Part shown: positions 11,266 through 22,125 of the stretch, one piece after another
How the letters are laid out: the number at the start of each line of letters is the position of its first letter
How positions within the stretch are numbered: position 1 is the stretch's first letter
Origin: Ampelocalamus luodianensis
Taxonomy: Eukaryota; Streptophyta; Magnoliopsida; Poales; Poaceae
Direction: 5' to 3'
NCBI GenBank assembly: GCA_036346255.1
Contig: CM070625.1
Coordinates: 19,677,488-19,741,487 of the forward strand
DNA: 64,000 bases
The notes under the pieces: model-generated
Seen by the model: the letters and a program-made list of their open reading frames with translations, nothing else
What the model was told of the DNA's origin: nothing
Database searches by the model: none
Position numbers and translations under genes: made by a program

Positions 11266-11817
11266 TTACCCATCTTTGCATAGGGAATGCTTTTTTTACA
11301 GCTGATTGACCGCGACGGTCGCGGGCTGGCGTTGGCAACGTCGTGCTCTTACGGCGTATGTCCGAACAGAGGAGTCAAGGGGTCAATGCGCGCGTGCCCG
11401 CGCCTGATCGCCACAACACGCGTGTCGTGCTGCCCGCTACTACTCTTGACGTGTGCCGCGCGCTCGCGCCGACGAGTTGAGTCAGCTCGGGCCTTTCAAG
11501 GTACCTTCAACTTTAAATCCATACGAGTGGTTCGATGTTTTCATCCAACCGATTATATTAGTTAGAATTAAGTTATACTTCTACCGATATACTACCGGTA
11601 TGAATTCCACGAAAGGTAAAATTGTAATAGCTCAATTGAGTTTGAAAGAACACGCATGGGCGGACTAATAAATTCCGTTAGCGCTTGCTGTGAAAAATCG
11701 GTATAGGTAGATTTATAGAGAAAAGTATATTATGCTCTCAACAAAGCAATAGCCAAATTTAATTTCTCCTACCATCCCCTTAGTACCAGTAGAAGGTACC
11801 GTAAAAGATACCCTCAT
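11266..11817 (+). other. distal 3' flank of gene 1 (GC-rich then AT-rich), no gene
   Basis: About 11290-11500 is GC-rich with many CGCG and GCGC dinucleotides and matches 50090-50280 of the other duplication copy. From about 11580 the two copies diverge. Open frames here are not conserved between the copies, so I do not call a gene. Confidence 0.55.
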
Positions 11818-14470
11818 TGTCAGGACCGAAGATGCATCCCAGGAACTCTCTGTGTATTCTGAACTAGTCCAAGATCAGTAGCTAGCTCACACAGGAAACA
11901 GTAATGAAATACCATCCGTTTATTCAATTTAACTAAAATAATCTCAAATTAACAAATAATAATAATAACTGGACTTTATGGTCAACGTTTACTTAACTTG
12001 CCACGTAAGGCTAAAGAAACAAATAAACTCTTACAGCGGAACGAAACTCTTGAAATGGCCAATCAACATGCCCACATGCAATTGAGTAGGGAACGCATCC
12101 TAATCCGCAAAACCTTCATAGTCCTTCTGAAAGATCTCTTGAGCAGCTTGATACTCTTCAACTGAATCACAGAAATTGAAGTTGTGAGTACATAAAGCAC
12201 TCAGCAAGTCGTGGGGAAATGTATGTAAATAGTATTCATGCATGGCTTGAGCAAAGGTTAGTTGTATGGTTCTTTTGCAGAAAGCAGCATTTACGATAAA
12301 TACAATAAATAGAATGTCTTTCCGACCAGATAGGGTCCCCCTCTTGCGCCACCGTGAGTATACATTTCCCATAACTCACGCTTCCCACAACAGAACCGAA
12401 ATTAAGATATTGCTAATTAGTTAGCCAGGTCCGTCCCATCAAACATGTGGTTGTACGGTTAAGGCCCAGCTCAATGGCACACAAGATTAAGTCCTTGACA
12501 AGTTACTCACGCGATCTTTCCACAACCAAAATGTGCTAAACCCACACCCTCAATCCACCATCCACTCGCCCGAGCGAAAACCATTTTGTTTAACTAAGAC
12601 CAATGACACACCTGTCATGGTACACCAATTTTTATCAACAGTGGCTATCCACCACGATTCCACTTTTCATCAAGTCAAGATTAATCATTATGACATATGT
12701 GATGATGAAATCATCGTAACTAAGCTGAACTAAGCATCAATATGATACCCATGTTGGTGATATGAATATATCAAACTAAAATTATCCAAGCTAGGGTGAC
12801 AAAGGATATGGCATTCAATTTATCAATGGAGGTATAACGACAACAGGTGATAGCTAATCCCAAAGCAATTTGTATAAAGATAGCATGCAGTTGTATAAAA
12901 TAATATACTTTTAAAATCATAGGTTCAATGTGATCAAAGGACCATGACTTGCCTTGGAATAAATTCTAGGACTGATTTTGATCTTGGTGAACTCCTCCTT
13001 GCTCAAAACTTCCCAAAGTATCAACGTCTACTCGCAAACAAAGTAAATAAACTAATTAAATAAATAATAGAGACAAAACAAACTCCAAAAATTAAATAAA
13101 AATCTTAGATAAATATACCTCGAATTTAGATGAATTTAGGAATTTGAATGGGCTCAATCGGAGTTCGGATGCAAAGATATGGGCTCTGAAAGATCAAAAC
13201 CCTAAGAAAAACCCTTAATTTGATTTTCTGGAATTTTCGAATAACTTTTCTATTGAAAAATCCGGATTATGATGCAAGCTGACATCAGCAGAGGACGTTC
13301 AGATGTGACAAAAGTGATCTAACAGGTGGGTCCCACTTGTCATTGAGATGGTGCACGGTAGACTAAGTTCACTAAGCCAGGGTTTTGGTTTGGATCTGGA
13401 TCGGACACGCACGCTAACGTGGCTCCAACTCAGCAGGCGTGTGGCCGACACGGGGCAAAAAGAGGTGATGCGGCGCTGAGATGGCAGGTGACACGGATGA
13501 CAATGAGGCGGGGGCGCTCGGGTTCCAAGGGTTCCGACGAACGTCGGCAGTTCAACAGCGACGAAGGAGCGCAATGGATAGAGCGTGCGACGTGCAACTC
13601 AATGGTGGGCTCACCGGTGTTTGAGGATGACGAAGATGACTGGCGGATATCAAGCTGCGGGCTCGACGACGACATCGCTAGAAGGGTCCTCCAGCGAAGG
13701 TGACGGTGGCTCCGAGATGCGGGCGACGCGACAGTCCCGAAGATGGCATCCAAAGGCGACAAAGAGACCAAAAACGACGACGAGGTTGACGGGGTCCTTC
13801 GACCGGAGTTGAAGATGAAGGCGGTGGCTTGAGCATAGGCGGCTAGGGTTTCAGAGGCAGCATGGCTCGGGATGCGAGAAATGAGGATCCTTGGGGCTTT
13901 AAATAACCTCGGGAGCGGGGAGTCCGTGAAGAACACGGCGCGGCGGCGCGTGAAGAACTCGGAAGGGATGAGTTCGGCTCGGAGACGAAGGTGATGTGGC
14001 CAGGTGGGCCCAATCATCAGCAGGAGAGGCTCGGACACGAACGCGTAACAAACGGTGGTTCGATGGCAAGCGAGTGGGCCACTGCCTTCCTTGTGAGAGG
14101 AAAATATCGGGCTGCATGGGAATGGGCCAAGAGGGGTGAATAGGATTGGGCCGAGCGAAGGAAGATTCAGCCCAAGGGATTTATTTGAGATTTTAATAGC
14201 TTTTCTTTTTAGAAAATAGCAAAAAATGCAAATAACAATTAGAAAATAGTAAATGAACTCAAAAATATTCTAGAAAAATCTAGAAAATATATGCAAGCGC
14301 AAAGAATTTAAATAAAATAGTTTTGATAATAGTTGATGTTGACATTAATTATATTAAATTATTTTTTATTCATGAAAATTCATATTAAGCTTTAACTTTA
14401 GCAGAAAAATTCATGTGGTTATTTTTCTTTTTAAAACTTCAAAAACAGATCAATTTTTTGGGATGCTACA
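11818..14470 (-). mobile_element. solo LTR, 2653 bp (same family as 27246-30762)
   Basis: Begins TGTCAGGACC and ends GGGATGCTACA, with a perfect target duplication CTCAT (11813-11817 and 14471-14475). Both ends and much of the body match the solo LTR at 27246-30762. About 0.45 kb present there between ACGATAAATACAATAAATAG and CCCGACCA is absent here. Read on the minus strand it starts TGTAGCATCCC, like other long grass gypsy LTRs. A GC-rich core lies at about 13420-14150; its open frames are not conserved as proteins. Confidence 0.9.
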
Positions 14471-14554
14471 CTCATCAAGTTAGCGCTTGGCTTACAAAAC
14501 AAACAGAGAACTACCAGCGGAGCAAAAAGGCAAGCGATAAGAGGAGCTAGTGAC

Positions 14555-14670
14555 ATAGTACTACAACTATCAATACCACAGCAGCAGCAACTACAGCACA
14601 AAGGAGAAGAAGCCTCAGATGGCAGCTCGAGCTGCGGATAGTGAGGAGTGAGGACGATAAACAACCACGC
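14555..14670 (+). pseudogene. degenerate copy of the small Tyr-rich gene
   Basis: Positions 14555-14670 align with the coding sequence of genes 1 and 3. They have AGTACTACAAC after a lost start codon (ATA instead of ATG), then CAGCAGCAACTACAGCAC, AAGGAGAAGAAGCCTC, and GCGGATAGTGAGGA. Internal indels break the frame. The purine-rich leader GAGCAAAAAGGCAAG is also recognisable at about 14519. It lies immediately right of the solo LTR at 11818-14470. It is a fourth family member that has lost coding capacity. Confidence 0.82.
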
Positions 14671-14696
14671 TGGGCCAACCAGTGTTGCGGCCCTAA

Positions 14697-14975
14697 GAGC
14701 ATGTACAATAGTATGATGTCAGCTGTCTGTAAGACTTGCCATGTAAGACATTAGATGATGTGGATGAGAAAAAAAGAGAGAGAGGTGCAAGCGTGGTACT
14801 CCATAGATAGACTGTACAATGTGCTGCCACTAACTATTTTTGTCTTAATCACCTTAATTTACCCCCACCCCATTTTGTTCACTTTTTTTAGGATTTTACC
14901 TGAAATGCTGGTTATTGTGTACTTCATCAGTGTTCTTGGCCTCTAAGTGATGAAATGGAGAGGTGGTGTCTCAAG
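14697..14975 (+). mobile_element. Tourist-like (PIF/Harbinger) MITE, left end only
   Basis: GAGCATGTACAATAG follows a TAA target triplet (14694-14696). The next 80 bp (TTGCCATGTAAGACATTAGA, then GATGTGGATGAG) resemble the left end of the Harbinger element at 46693 (GTCAGCATTTAGGTGATGTGGA region). The right end is not found before the LTR at 14976, so it is truncated. Confidence 0.5.
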
Positions 14976-16556
14976 TGTTGGTGTTATGCCCTAGAGACAA
15001 TCATAGAGATGATTGTATCATGTCTATGTTTATGAGTTATTGAATAAATATTATTCTGTTCCTTGAATGAATCATTAGTTATGAAGATTAACAAGTATGT
15101 GACTTGTTGGTGAAGCTCTCTTTAACTTATATGATGTCGTTCTAAATTGTATCCCTGGTCGGATGTTACTAGTCGGAACACCAGTAACTCTACGACTAGC
15201 ACATGTATTGATTGATGACCATGTTTCACCAGTCCTGGATACAGGGATACCGAATCAATAGTGTGAACACACGTTAGAGAACATGGTGTTGGATAAGACC
15301 CACCTTGAGACACTATTGAGATTATTATGATTCTATGTGTCACTAGTTGGTCTCAAGCAATGATGATATATAATCCTTAGACCTGAGATCAGTATGGTTC
15401 CCTACATGTGTAATAGCACTCTTAAGGGTTGCCAAACGCTACTCGTAACTGGATAGTTATAAAGGTAGCTTTCGGGTATGCTATGAAACATACGGAGGGA
15501 TGTGACTGGTCAGATATGGGATTTGCCCCTCCTAACATATCAGGAGAGATATCTCTGGGTCCCTCGAAGTGGTCGGATAAATAAAGTGCATGGGCATGCC
15601 ACTGGTGGTCGAAGAGTTCGACCACATAAGGTTATCCGACACTCGATCGAGAAAGTATTGAACAGTCCATGGATGACAAATATCTCACCTAGAGTTCAAA
15701 CCAATTAATATCGTGAGGCAAAGAGAGAATGCATGAGTAGGTCACTTAGTTCGATCAGTTACAGACCAGTCGTATGGAGATACGAGCTGGTCGTAGACTG
15801 GTCGAATGTAATCACAGAGTGGTCGACACCTGGTTGTAAGGAAATATGAACTGGTCGTATAGAGATAGTACTTGGTCGTAGATCATATTGCATTAAGGTT
15901 CGTCTGATATAATTTGTGTGTATTCGAAAATCGTTATGTCCTGTTAGGAACCGCTAACAACTTGTGGTCAGAAAGGGTTTTTGAGTCACAACCGATTACG
16001 CATAAACCTAACGGGTCATGCACTTAATGGATTGGAACAAAACGTGTTCGGATAGGATCCGTCATGGGCACTATATAAGGAGATGCTTGAGGCTGTAGGG
16101 TGTGAGACATGCGAGACACGTGAATTGCTCCACCAAAACCCTGGTCGCCATCTTCTCGAGAGAGCCCCGCCATGCGACTTAGTGCTAGCACACCGGCGTT
16201 CGGTGTTCCTTCCCTGGACGTGTGGATACCGTAGAGGCGCTATTGCAGTTGTTGTTGCTCTTAAGGACGATCTGCAATCTTCACAAGGAATTGTAGAGGT
16301 TGATGGAGGAGACGATCGACTCGCAAGAATGATGGATGATCGACTACGACCACTGCATCGACGTACTCGACGTTGGACGATCGACTATGACTACTTCACT
16401 GACGCGCTATTCATTGGATCGGCTGCTCCAACTCTTCTTCCGCTGTACTACGTGTCTGGTGGTAACGATCTATGATCTCTTGTTTGTATGGCTTCCTGGT
16501 TTATGTGGTAGAATTTTTTGAATTGTCAGCTTTCATAGCCTACCCGTTTCCCTTCA
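14976..16556 (+). mobile_element. solo LTR, about 1.58 kb, probably copia
   Basis: Starts TGTTGGTGTTATGCCC and ends CCCTTCA, with a 5-bp TCAAG on both sides (14971-14975 and 16557-16561). A promoter-like CTATATAAGG lies near 16072. It carries several TGGTCG repeats (15700-15890). The CTAGAGACAATCATAGAG start resembles copia LTRs of grasses. No internal domain is adjacent. The 5-bp match plus TG/CA ends is reasonable but not conclusive. Confidence 0.6.
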
Positions 16557-16580
16557 TCAAGGTCCATGTAAATATCTTCA

Positions 16581-18490
16581 TGTTGATCAAAATAGCGGCT
16601 AGAGGGGTGAATAGGAGCCCATTCTTTTTCTCACAAGTATTCAACCCCTATTTTATCTCCAATAGTTATGAGAAGCTACGAAGATTAAGGTCTCAAAGTC
16701 ATAGGGGAAGACAGATGGAATCGAGAGAATAAACCTTCACTACCCACTACCGGTCTGACTGCCAAGGCGAGGCCAGTGTAACCGCTCCCCCCACTGAAGG
16801 AAAATCAACATGACGAATGATCCACAAAAGACCTAACTTTCGATCTATTGATCCAAATTCTCTGAGATTTCAGATATAGCTCAACAAGAAGGTCAGGAAT
16901 CTATTCCAATAGAAGATCGAGACAAGCATAGTAAAGGTTTCACGAATTTCTTGAATGAGGGCAAGAAGAGTCCAAACCGGGAAAAGCCTATACATGATCA
17001 AAATGCTTGCTCGTGGATGAAAATGGTCAAGATGACCTTCGATCAGATCCCACAACATCTAGCAAGCTAAATCACAACAAAAACCAAGGCAAAACCCCTG
17101 AAACACAAGAACCCTAAAATTACCAAAGAGATAGCAAGAAGAAGAAAGAGCTCATCTCGGTACAAACTTAATAGGATTGATACGAGGAATTATAGGTTTA
17201 CGACCAAAACCTCACTCATGATAACCTAATATCTCAATACATCTCTCTCTCTCAAATCCTGACCTCCTCTATTATCTCTACTTTCCCCAAATCTGAAATT
17301 AGGGTTTCTAAGGCTTGGTTGTGCAAATCCTATACCAATCCTTATATTGTTGAAGCTAGGTCTAGAGAGAAAACCCTAGCGGGCATCCGTTAAGCCCATA
17401 CACCAACTCACGCTTCTCAAAGCGAATGATGATCCGGGTCTCTCAAATCCGTCTCTTCGTGGTCTTCTCCTTCTCTTGACCTAAACCACTTCTCCTTTGT
17501 GTCGTCTTGCACCGTGGTTTCTTCAAGATCACGACCCGGTATTTTGGCGAAGATACCAAAAGACTCCTTCTCGATCCTTCTCCATGACCGAGACTAATCA
17601 TCATGAAGCAATCTCGTGCCTCACCACACATAGGTTGATCACTAGCTTTCCTCATGCCGGCAAGTCTATCTCATCCGACTTTCACTGAACCACCTTGGCA
17701 CTTGCACTAGCCCAACTCACTTGATGTAATCTGCTACACCGAACTTCTTGTTTTGTCTTTCTTATCCAACCACTTCACCCGATATCCTCGATCGTTCTGG
17801 ACCTCATCTCTCCTAGCCTAGTATCGATCATCTTCACAGTTGACCATAGTTAACTCTAAGCGCCCCTGCACAACAATAGACCAAGAAATCAATTCTGGTC
17901 ATAAATTCTTCGCAATTTAACCAACGTTAGCCAAAACATGCATCATGCAACACACACGCACTGAATCCCATGACTTGCCCAATTCCACAAAGTTCAATAC
18001 ACTCACTTGTGCATGAACTCAACCTGGTCAATTAGACCGTCGGACCTCGGCCGATCTGACCGCCAGCCCTTCAATCGGTCTGATCACCAACCTATGGTTA
18101 GTCTGACCGCACCTGTACAATCTGGCCACCAACCCCGGTAATGATCGGTCGGATTGCTACAGCTTTCCAAATGAGAAAACACCCCCTCTGGACATTTCGG
18201 CAAAATGTTATCTAGTTTCGCGTCCAATCTCTATTTTCAATGGCACCTAGTACAAATACATCCCCAAACACTCCATAGAAGTGTTTGGTGTCAATTCCTC
18301 AAACCCTAGCATCGCCGGTTTGACCACCACCAATGGCAGGTTAGACTGCCCATCCTCGACCGGTCAAACCACCAACCACCTAACAGTAAATCCAATAATT
18401 TGCTAAACCGAGTGTTTACTCCCCAAACACCTCCATGCCAATGTCAATTGTTCAACACTTAGATTACGACCATACCCCATGGTCTCCACA
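16581..18490 (-). mobile_element. LTR of family X, 1910 bp, reverse orientation
   Basis: The plus strand begins TGTTGATC...GCGGCTAGAGG and ends GGTCTCCACA. The flanks CTTCA (16576-16580) and CTTCC (18491-18495) are a near-perfect target duplication. The reverse complement starts TGTGGAGACCATGGGG, matching the start of the plus-oriented solo LTR at 61385-62997; the other ends also match (GCGRCTAGAGGGG). The same insertion is in the second duplication copy, split into 50371-52056 and 57485-57671. Around 18040-18380 it has many GGTC.GACC-like motifs. Confidence 0.8.
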
Positions 18491-18536
18491 CTTCCAAAAG
18501 GAAAACTCTATGTAAATATGTTCCCCGGTGACTATA

Positions 18537-18692
18537 TGTTGGAGATATTAGAGTTGTTGCACATATTAGAGTTTAGATAAGAGTTCAAGTTGTGTGCGAA
18601 TCTAAGAGTTCGAGTCAGTTATAATATTTGGCACTATAAATAAAGGGTATGGGGACCCAAGGGACACACATGATTATTCCCGAAATTCAACA
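18537..18692 (+). repeat. 5' LTR of the short-LTR retrotransposon
   Basis: 156 bp from TGTTGG to TTCAACA, including CACTATAAATAAAGGG, a TATA box placed as in active LTR promoters. Copies of the same LTR are at 57715-57850, 58695-58850 and 60282-60437. Confidence 0.85.
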
Positions 18693-20311
18693 TGATATCA
18701 GAGTCAATCCATCCAAAACCCTAACCAAGCAAAAACCTTACCATCTCAGTCGATCCACCGTCCGTCGTTGCCTCGTCGCACGTGGTCCTACACGACCACG
18801 TCACACGGGAGTGGACCGTGGCCATTCGGGTTGCGTATGGGCGAGCCAAGGGCGACGACCAACGGTGTAGGAGGTAGGCGGATCCCATGGAGACAAGCAT
18901 CAACAGGTGCGGACGAGGAAGAGGAGGCAGCGGTGCGGTGTGGGTCACAAGGGAGAAAGAGGAGCGGGTTAGCCGGAGGCAATGGGATCTGACGACCAGA
19001 GGTGGAGGGGGACAAGTGGGCAGTGGAGATGGCCCGCAGGAAGGCCACTGCTACGACGACAACGTTCAAGAAGGCGGAGGAAGAGGATCGAGGAGAGGAA
19101 GACTCGGGAGGAGGAGGATCCGTCGGAAGGCTTTGGGAGGAGGAAGAAATCCGACGGGAGGCGCTCAGGATTTGGAGGAGATCCGACGGGAAGCGCTTGG
19201 GAAGAGGTGCTAGGAGGAGGGAGAAGGCTTTAGGGGAGAAGGAGAAGCGGTGAGGAGGAAGAAGAGGTGTCGGGGACTCGGGGCTCAAGAGGAGAAGTGG
19301 TGCTGGTGTGGAGATGGGATCCGGTGTGGATCTCGGATCCGTTGTGGAGGATCTGATCTGGTGTGGGTGGTTCAAGGGTGGAGGATCTTCTGACCCGGTG
19401 TGGAGGATCTAGTCCGATGTGAAAGTCTAACTATCTGATCCGGTATGGAGGATCTAATCTGGTGTGGCAGGATTGGTGTGGATCGATCTAGATCGATGGA
19501 GGATCTGGTGTCATTGAGGGGGATCTGGTGTGGATCCAGATCGGTGGAGGATCTGGTGTGGCTGCGTGTGCTATGTTGGGAAAAGGAGAGAGAGGATGGT
19601 GTGTGCTGAGAGTTCTATCTGCTGTATTGTTGTGCTGAGAGTTCTAGCTGTTGTGCTGCTTGGTGGTAACAATATCGGAGGTTACGATGGAAGGCATGGA
19701 AGATAGGGGAGAAGACTGTTTAGGTGGTGTTTCCTGATAATTCTAGCTATTGTGTTGCTTGGTGGTGACAATATCAGAGGTTACGACGGAAAGCATGGAA
19801 GACAGGGGGAGACTGTTCTGGTGGTTCTTTTTTGGTTGTGCTAATGGTGGAATTGATGTCCTGCAGTGGTGTTGGTATGGGTGCCGAAGATGGTGTTACT
19901 GGAGATGTCTAGAAGAGGATTGAGACTGCAGTTTTGCGTAATGGTTTGTGACAGAGGTAGTAGAGGCCAAGACTAAGGGCGTGTGGGCAGAGTGGTGGAG
20001 GCTGGGGTGACTGGGGGCATGAGGGTAGAGAAAGATGAGATTGAGATCAGGGCAGCTGGTAGATGGTGGAGATGGATTTGGTGACGTCTATGGTAGTATT
20101 GGTGGTGAGCAACTTTTGATTTTTGTGATGTTATTGGTTATGGAGTCGATGGATGGTAGGTCTTGGTATATTCTATCAATGGTATTGTGATATGTAACAT
20201 GATACACATTGTTGTTATCTTATGTTCATTTTAAGGAGTGTTGGCGATATTAAAGTTTAGATATTTGGCACTATAAATAAGAGCACACATAATTATTTGC
20301 GAAATTCAACA
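18537..20311 (+). mobile_element. short-LTR non-autonomous retrotransposon (copy 1), 1775 bp
   Basis: The 5' LTR is 156 bp (18537-18692) and starts TGTTGGAGATATTAG. A primer-binding site resembling the initiator-Met one (TGATATCAGAG) follows. The 3' LTR (20239-20311) has an internal deletion and is preceded by a purine run. A perfect target duplication CTATA (18532-18536 and 20312-20316) flanks the whole. The internal 1.5 kb encodes no retroviral protein. It has a GC-rich stretch with GGAGGA tracts and many degenerate GGATCTGGTGTGGA repeats. Short LTRs, Met-type primer site and purine tract suggest a copia-derived TRIM/LARD-like element. Confidence 0.88.
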
Positions 20312-20640
20312 CTATATCGTTGTGCCGTGGTAGATGAAAGTTCATCTCTTTTTCTAGAAGGGATAATATCCCATTGTGTATACGTGTATCTTTCAGATGA
20401 CGAGCAAAGTGGAAATGCAGGTATCTGAATCTTTTGCCACTTTGGCATCCATATCTGTTCCAATATCGTGACGATGCAAATATTCGGTTCATGTGCTCTA
20501 CTTGGATGGATAAGGCTTCTTCTGCAGCTGATTGGAGTCGCTGTAAATGTGAAAGAGTGAAAAAAAATGTGACAGGGCTACTTAATTTTCCAGTATCCAC
20601 AGCCACAGCTGACTCTACTCAACGGTAGACATTTTAATTT
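20312..20640 (+). other. orphan 3'-flank module of the small gene family
   Basis: Near-identical to 58851-59190 and 60438-60780, and related to the DNA downstream of genes 1-3 (TTTTTC.AGAAGGGATAA, CTTTGGCATCCATATC, GCAGCTGATTGGA). No coding copy precedes it; the retrotransposon does. It contains a 64-codon open frame (20434-20628, starting MPLWHPY) that survives in all three modules, but young copies can keep frames open by chance. I treat it as the remaining flank of a lost gene copy. Confidence 0.55.
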
Positions 20641-21263
20641 GACGGTAATCATCAGTAAAGAAAATGTAATGTTATAACGAAACGAAGTAGCTCACACACC
20701 ACTTGTTATAACGAGAGGAGCGAAGAACATCGCTATGGCAAACCTGCTTGTAATTAGGAACTGCAGCGATCCGAATGCTTCTAGCTAGTTATGCGGTCGC
20801 CGACAGGCAACGTTTTCCACCGGCTGCGGCCTGCGGCCGTAGCGCCGCCCGCGCGTGCCATGCTAACGTAAGCCTCTCTTCCCAATAAACTAATGAACTT
20901 CTTATAGACGTTTCCAACAATATGCATCTAGTACAGACTTTCTCTGGTAACTTCTATTGAACGAAACGAAACGACTAGAACACAGCTAGTCTGTCTTGGA
21001 AAATTTCGAGTTCTTGCGTATTTTAAGGTAGTAGCGAGAGAACAATAGTCTGTCTTTAAAAACGTTTCTAAAGCTTCACCTCACATAAAGACGGCACTAG
21101 AGACAATCTCGAGCACACAAGCTTTTAATTCTTGCATGTACATATGAAATAAACATGGCGATCAACACTAGACTGCAATACTGCATCTTTGTGGCTATTT
21201 GTGCTGTTGTATTTTTAGCCTCAACGCTATGCATGAACTGCTACGGCAAGAAAACTTTTCTAG
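20641..21263 (+). other. upstream region of gene 2, no gene
   Basis: Matches the second duplication copy at 60790-61370 and 63249-63990. TTA at about 20903 is the empty target site of the Tourist-like MITE at 61371-63245. TCTAA near 21067 corresponds to the target of the MITE at 63507-63780. A GC-rich stretch of about 260 bp present at 60970-61230 is absent here. Confidence 0.6.
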
Positions 21264-21272
21264 TAATCATTG

Positions 21273-21535
21273 CTCCCTCCGTTTCGTTATATTTGCCAAT
21301 GACCTGGGTTATCCATTTCAATATATTTGTCTGTTGATGGAATCTAGAGTATAGTTGATGCTTTTTTTCTCTCTCTTTACTCCTGCTTAAATGTTTTGAA
21401 GGAGGTTATATGGTTGTGATATATCGTTTAATAAGGATATGTATGATCATTTCTTATTAAGCATTTGTTATATTTAATGCTTATTTGATATGTGCGTATG
21501 ATGGATTGTGGACAAATATAACAAAACATAGAGAG
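21273..21535. mobile_element. MITE, 263 bp, 8-9 bp target duplication
   Basis: Inverted ends CTCCCTCCGTTTCGTTATAT and (reverse complement of right end) CTCTCTATGTTTTGTTATAT. TAATCATT occurs on both sides (21264-21271 and 21536-21543), with a ninth base differing. Mutator-like by duplication length, although the CTCCCTCCGT start also resembles Stowaway ends. The sequence at the right edge of the window seems to lack it. Confidence 0.75.
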
Positions 21536-21569
21536 TAATCATTAATCACCATGAGCTTGAATCCGTGCT

Positions 21570-21939
21570 TGTCTAACTCAGTCGTTGGTCTAAGCATGCT
21601 TCAAATATGCCAATCGCTGATCCACACCTCAACATTGCCCTCATGTTGTTAACTAGCCTCAGTGTGTCTTAGGCATAAATTCCCTGATTATTTAGTTCCT
21701 TGATCGCGTTCACACTAGGAACCCCATGACCCAAAAGTAGTGAATATATTCCTGCAGATAAAAACGAAAAATACACACACACACCAACTGATGCAGCAAC
21801 ATGCACAAAATACAGCAGGGCTTTGCCTATAAATTCTTCCTACCTCCTCACTCCTTCCTCAACTGAGCACTTGGTTTCAAGACTTCAACACACACACACA
21901 CAGAGGAGGCAAGAAGGTGGAAAGCAAAAAGAGGAAGTG
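21570..21939 (+). promoter_or_regulatory. promoter and 5' leader of small gene 2
   Basis: TATAAA lies at 21828-21833. Upstream blocks shared with genes 1 and 3 are GCTTCAAATATG (about 21599), GATCCACAC (about 21620), CATAAATTCCCTG (about 21673), CCAAAAGTAGT (about 21731) with CTGCA near 21753, and CACACCAACTGA (about 21780). A CA microsatellite is in the leader. The blocks keep their order and spacing despite clear divergence between. Confidence 0.78.
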
Positions 21940-22125
21940 ATGGAGTACTACTACGAGTACAGCAGCAACAACAACTTCGCAAAGGAGAAGAGGCCTCCGC
22001 CGAAGAGGGGTCAGGTCAAGGTGCAGATAGTGAGGACCCTGAGCAACCTGGTGGCGCCGGGCAACGCAGCTGACTCAAAGCAAACAAATCGCAACAGCTT
22101 CAGAAGAGAACCAAGCTACAACTAA
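21940..22125 (+). CDS. small basic Tyr-rich protein, gene 2 (61 aa), family unknown
   Basis: Single exon. N-terminus MEYYYEYSSNNNFA, core KEKRPPPKRGQVKVQIVRTL then SNLVAP (residues 15-40), and a longer polar tail ending SFRREPSYN. This is the most diverged of the three intact copies and the only one with the REPSYN end. Six of nine codon differences from gene 1 in the core are silent, indicating purifying selection. An open reading frame continues upstream without an ATG across the TATA box, so the ATG at 21940 is the start. No targeting signal is visible. The family and function are unknown to me. Confidence 0.82.
   Translation: MEYYYEYSSNNNFAKEKRPPPKRGQVKVQIVRTLSNLVAPGNAADSKQTNRNSFRREPSYN

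Larger units (their letters stand above)
8407..21263. repeat. segmental duplication, copy 1
   Basis: Blocks of this interval reappear in the same order and orientation in 45772-64000: 8407-11580 with 45772-50360; 16657-18309 with 50371-52054; 18310-18536 with 57485-57714; the short-LTR retrotransposon; 20312-21263 with 58851-64000. The gypsy element to the left is part of the duplicated unit too. Material private to this copy is mainly the 10364-11256 insertion and the DNA between about 11590 and 16650. Boundaries are by eye. Confidence 0.85.

Noticed and set aside
18788..19375. 195-codon Ser/Pro-rich frame on the minus strand
   Set aside because: Antisense to the GGAGGA-rich interior of the short-LTR element. 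The related frame in copy 2 (57904-58566) differs by large indels; it reflects purine/pyrimidine bias.
21823..21939. Upstream in-frame extension of gene 2
   Set aside because: It begins at TTG, has no ATG, crosses the TATA box, and is not conserved in genes 1 and 3.
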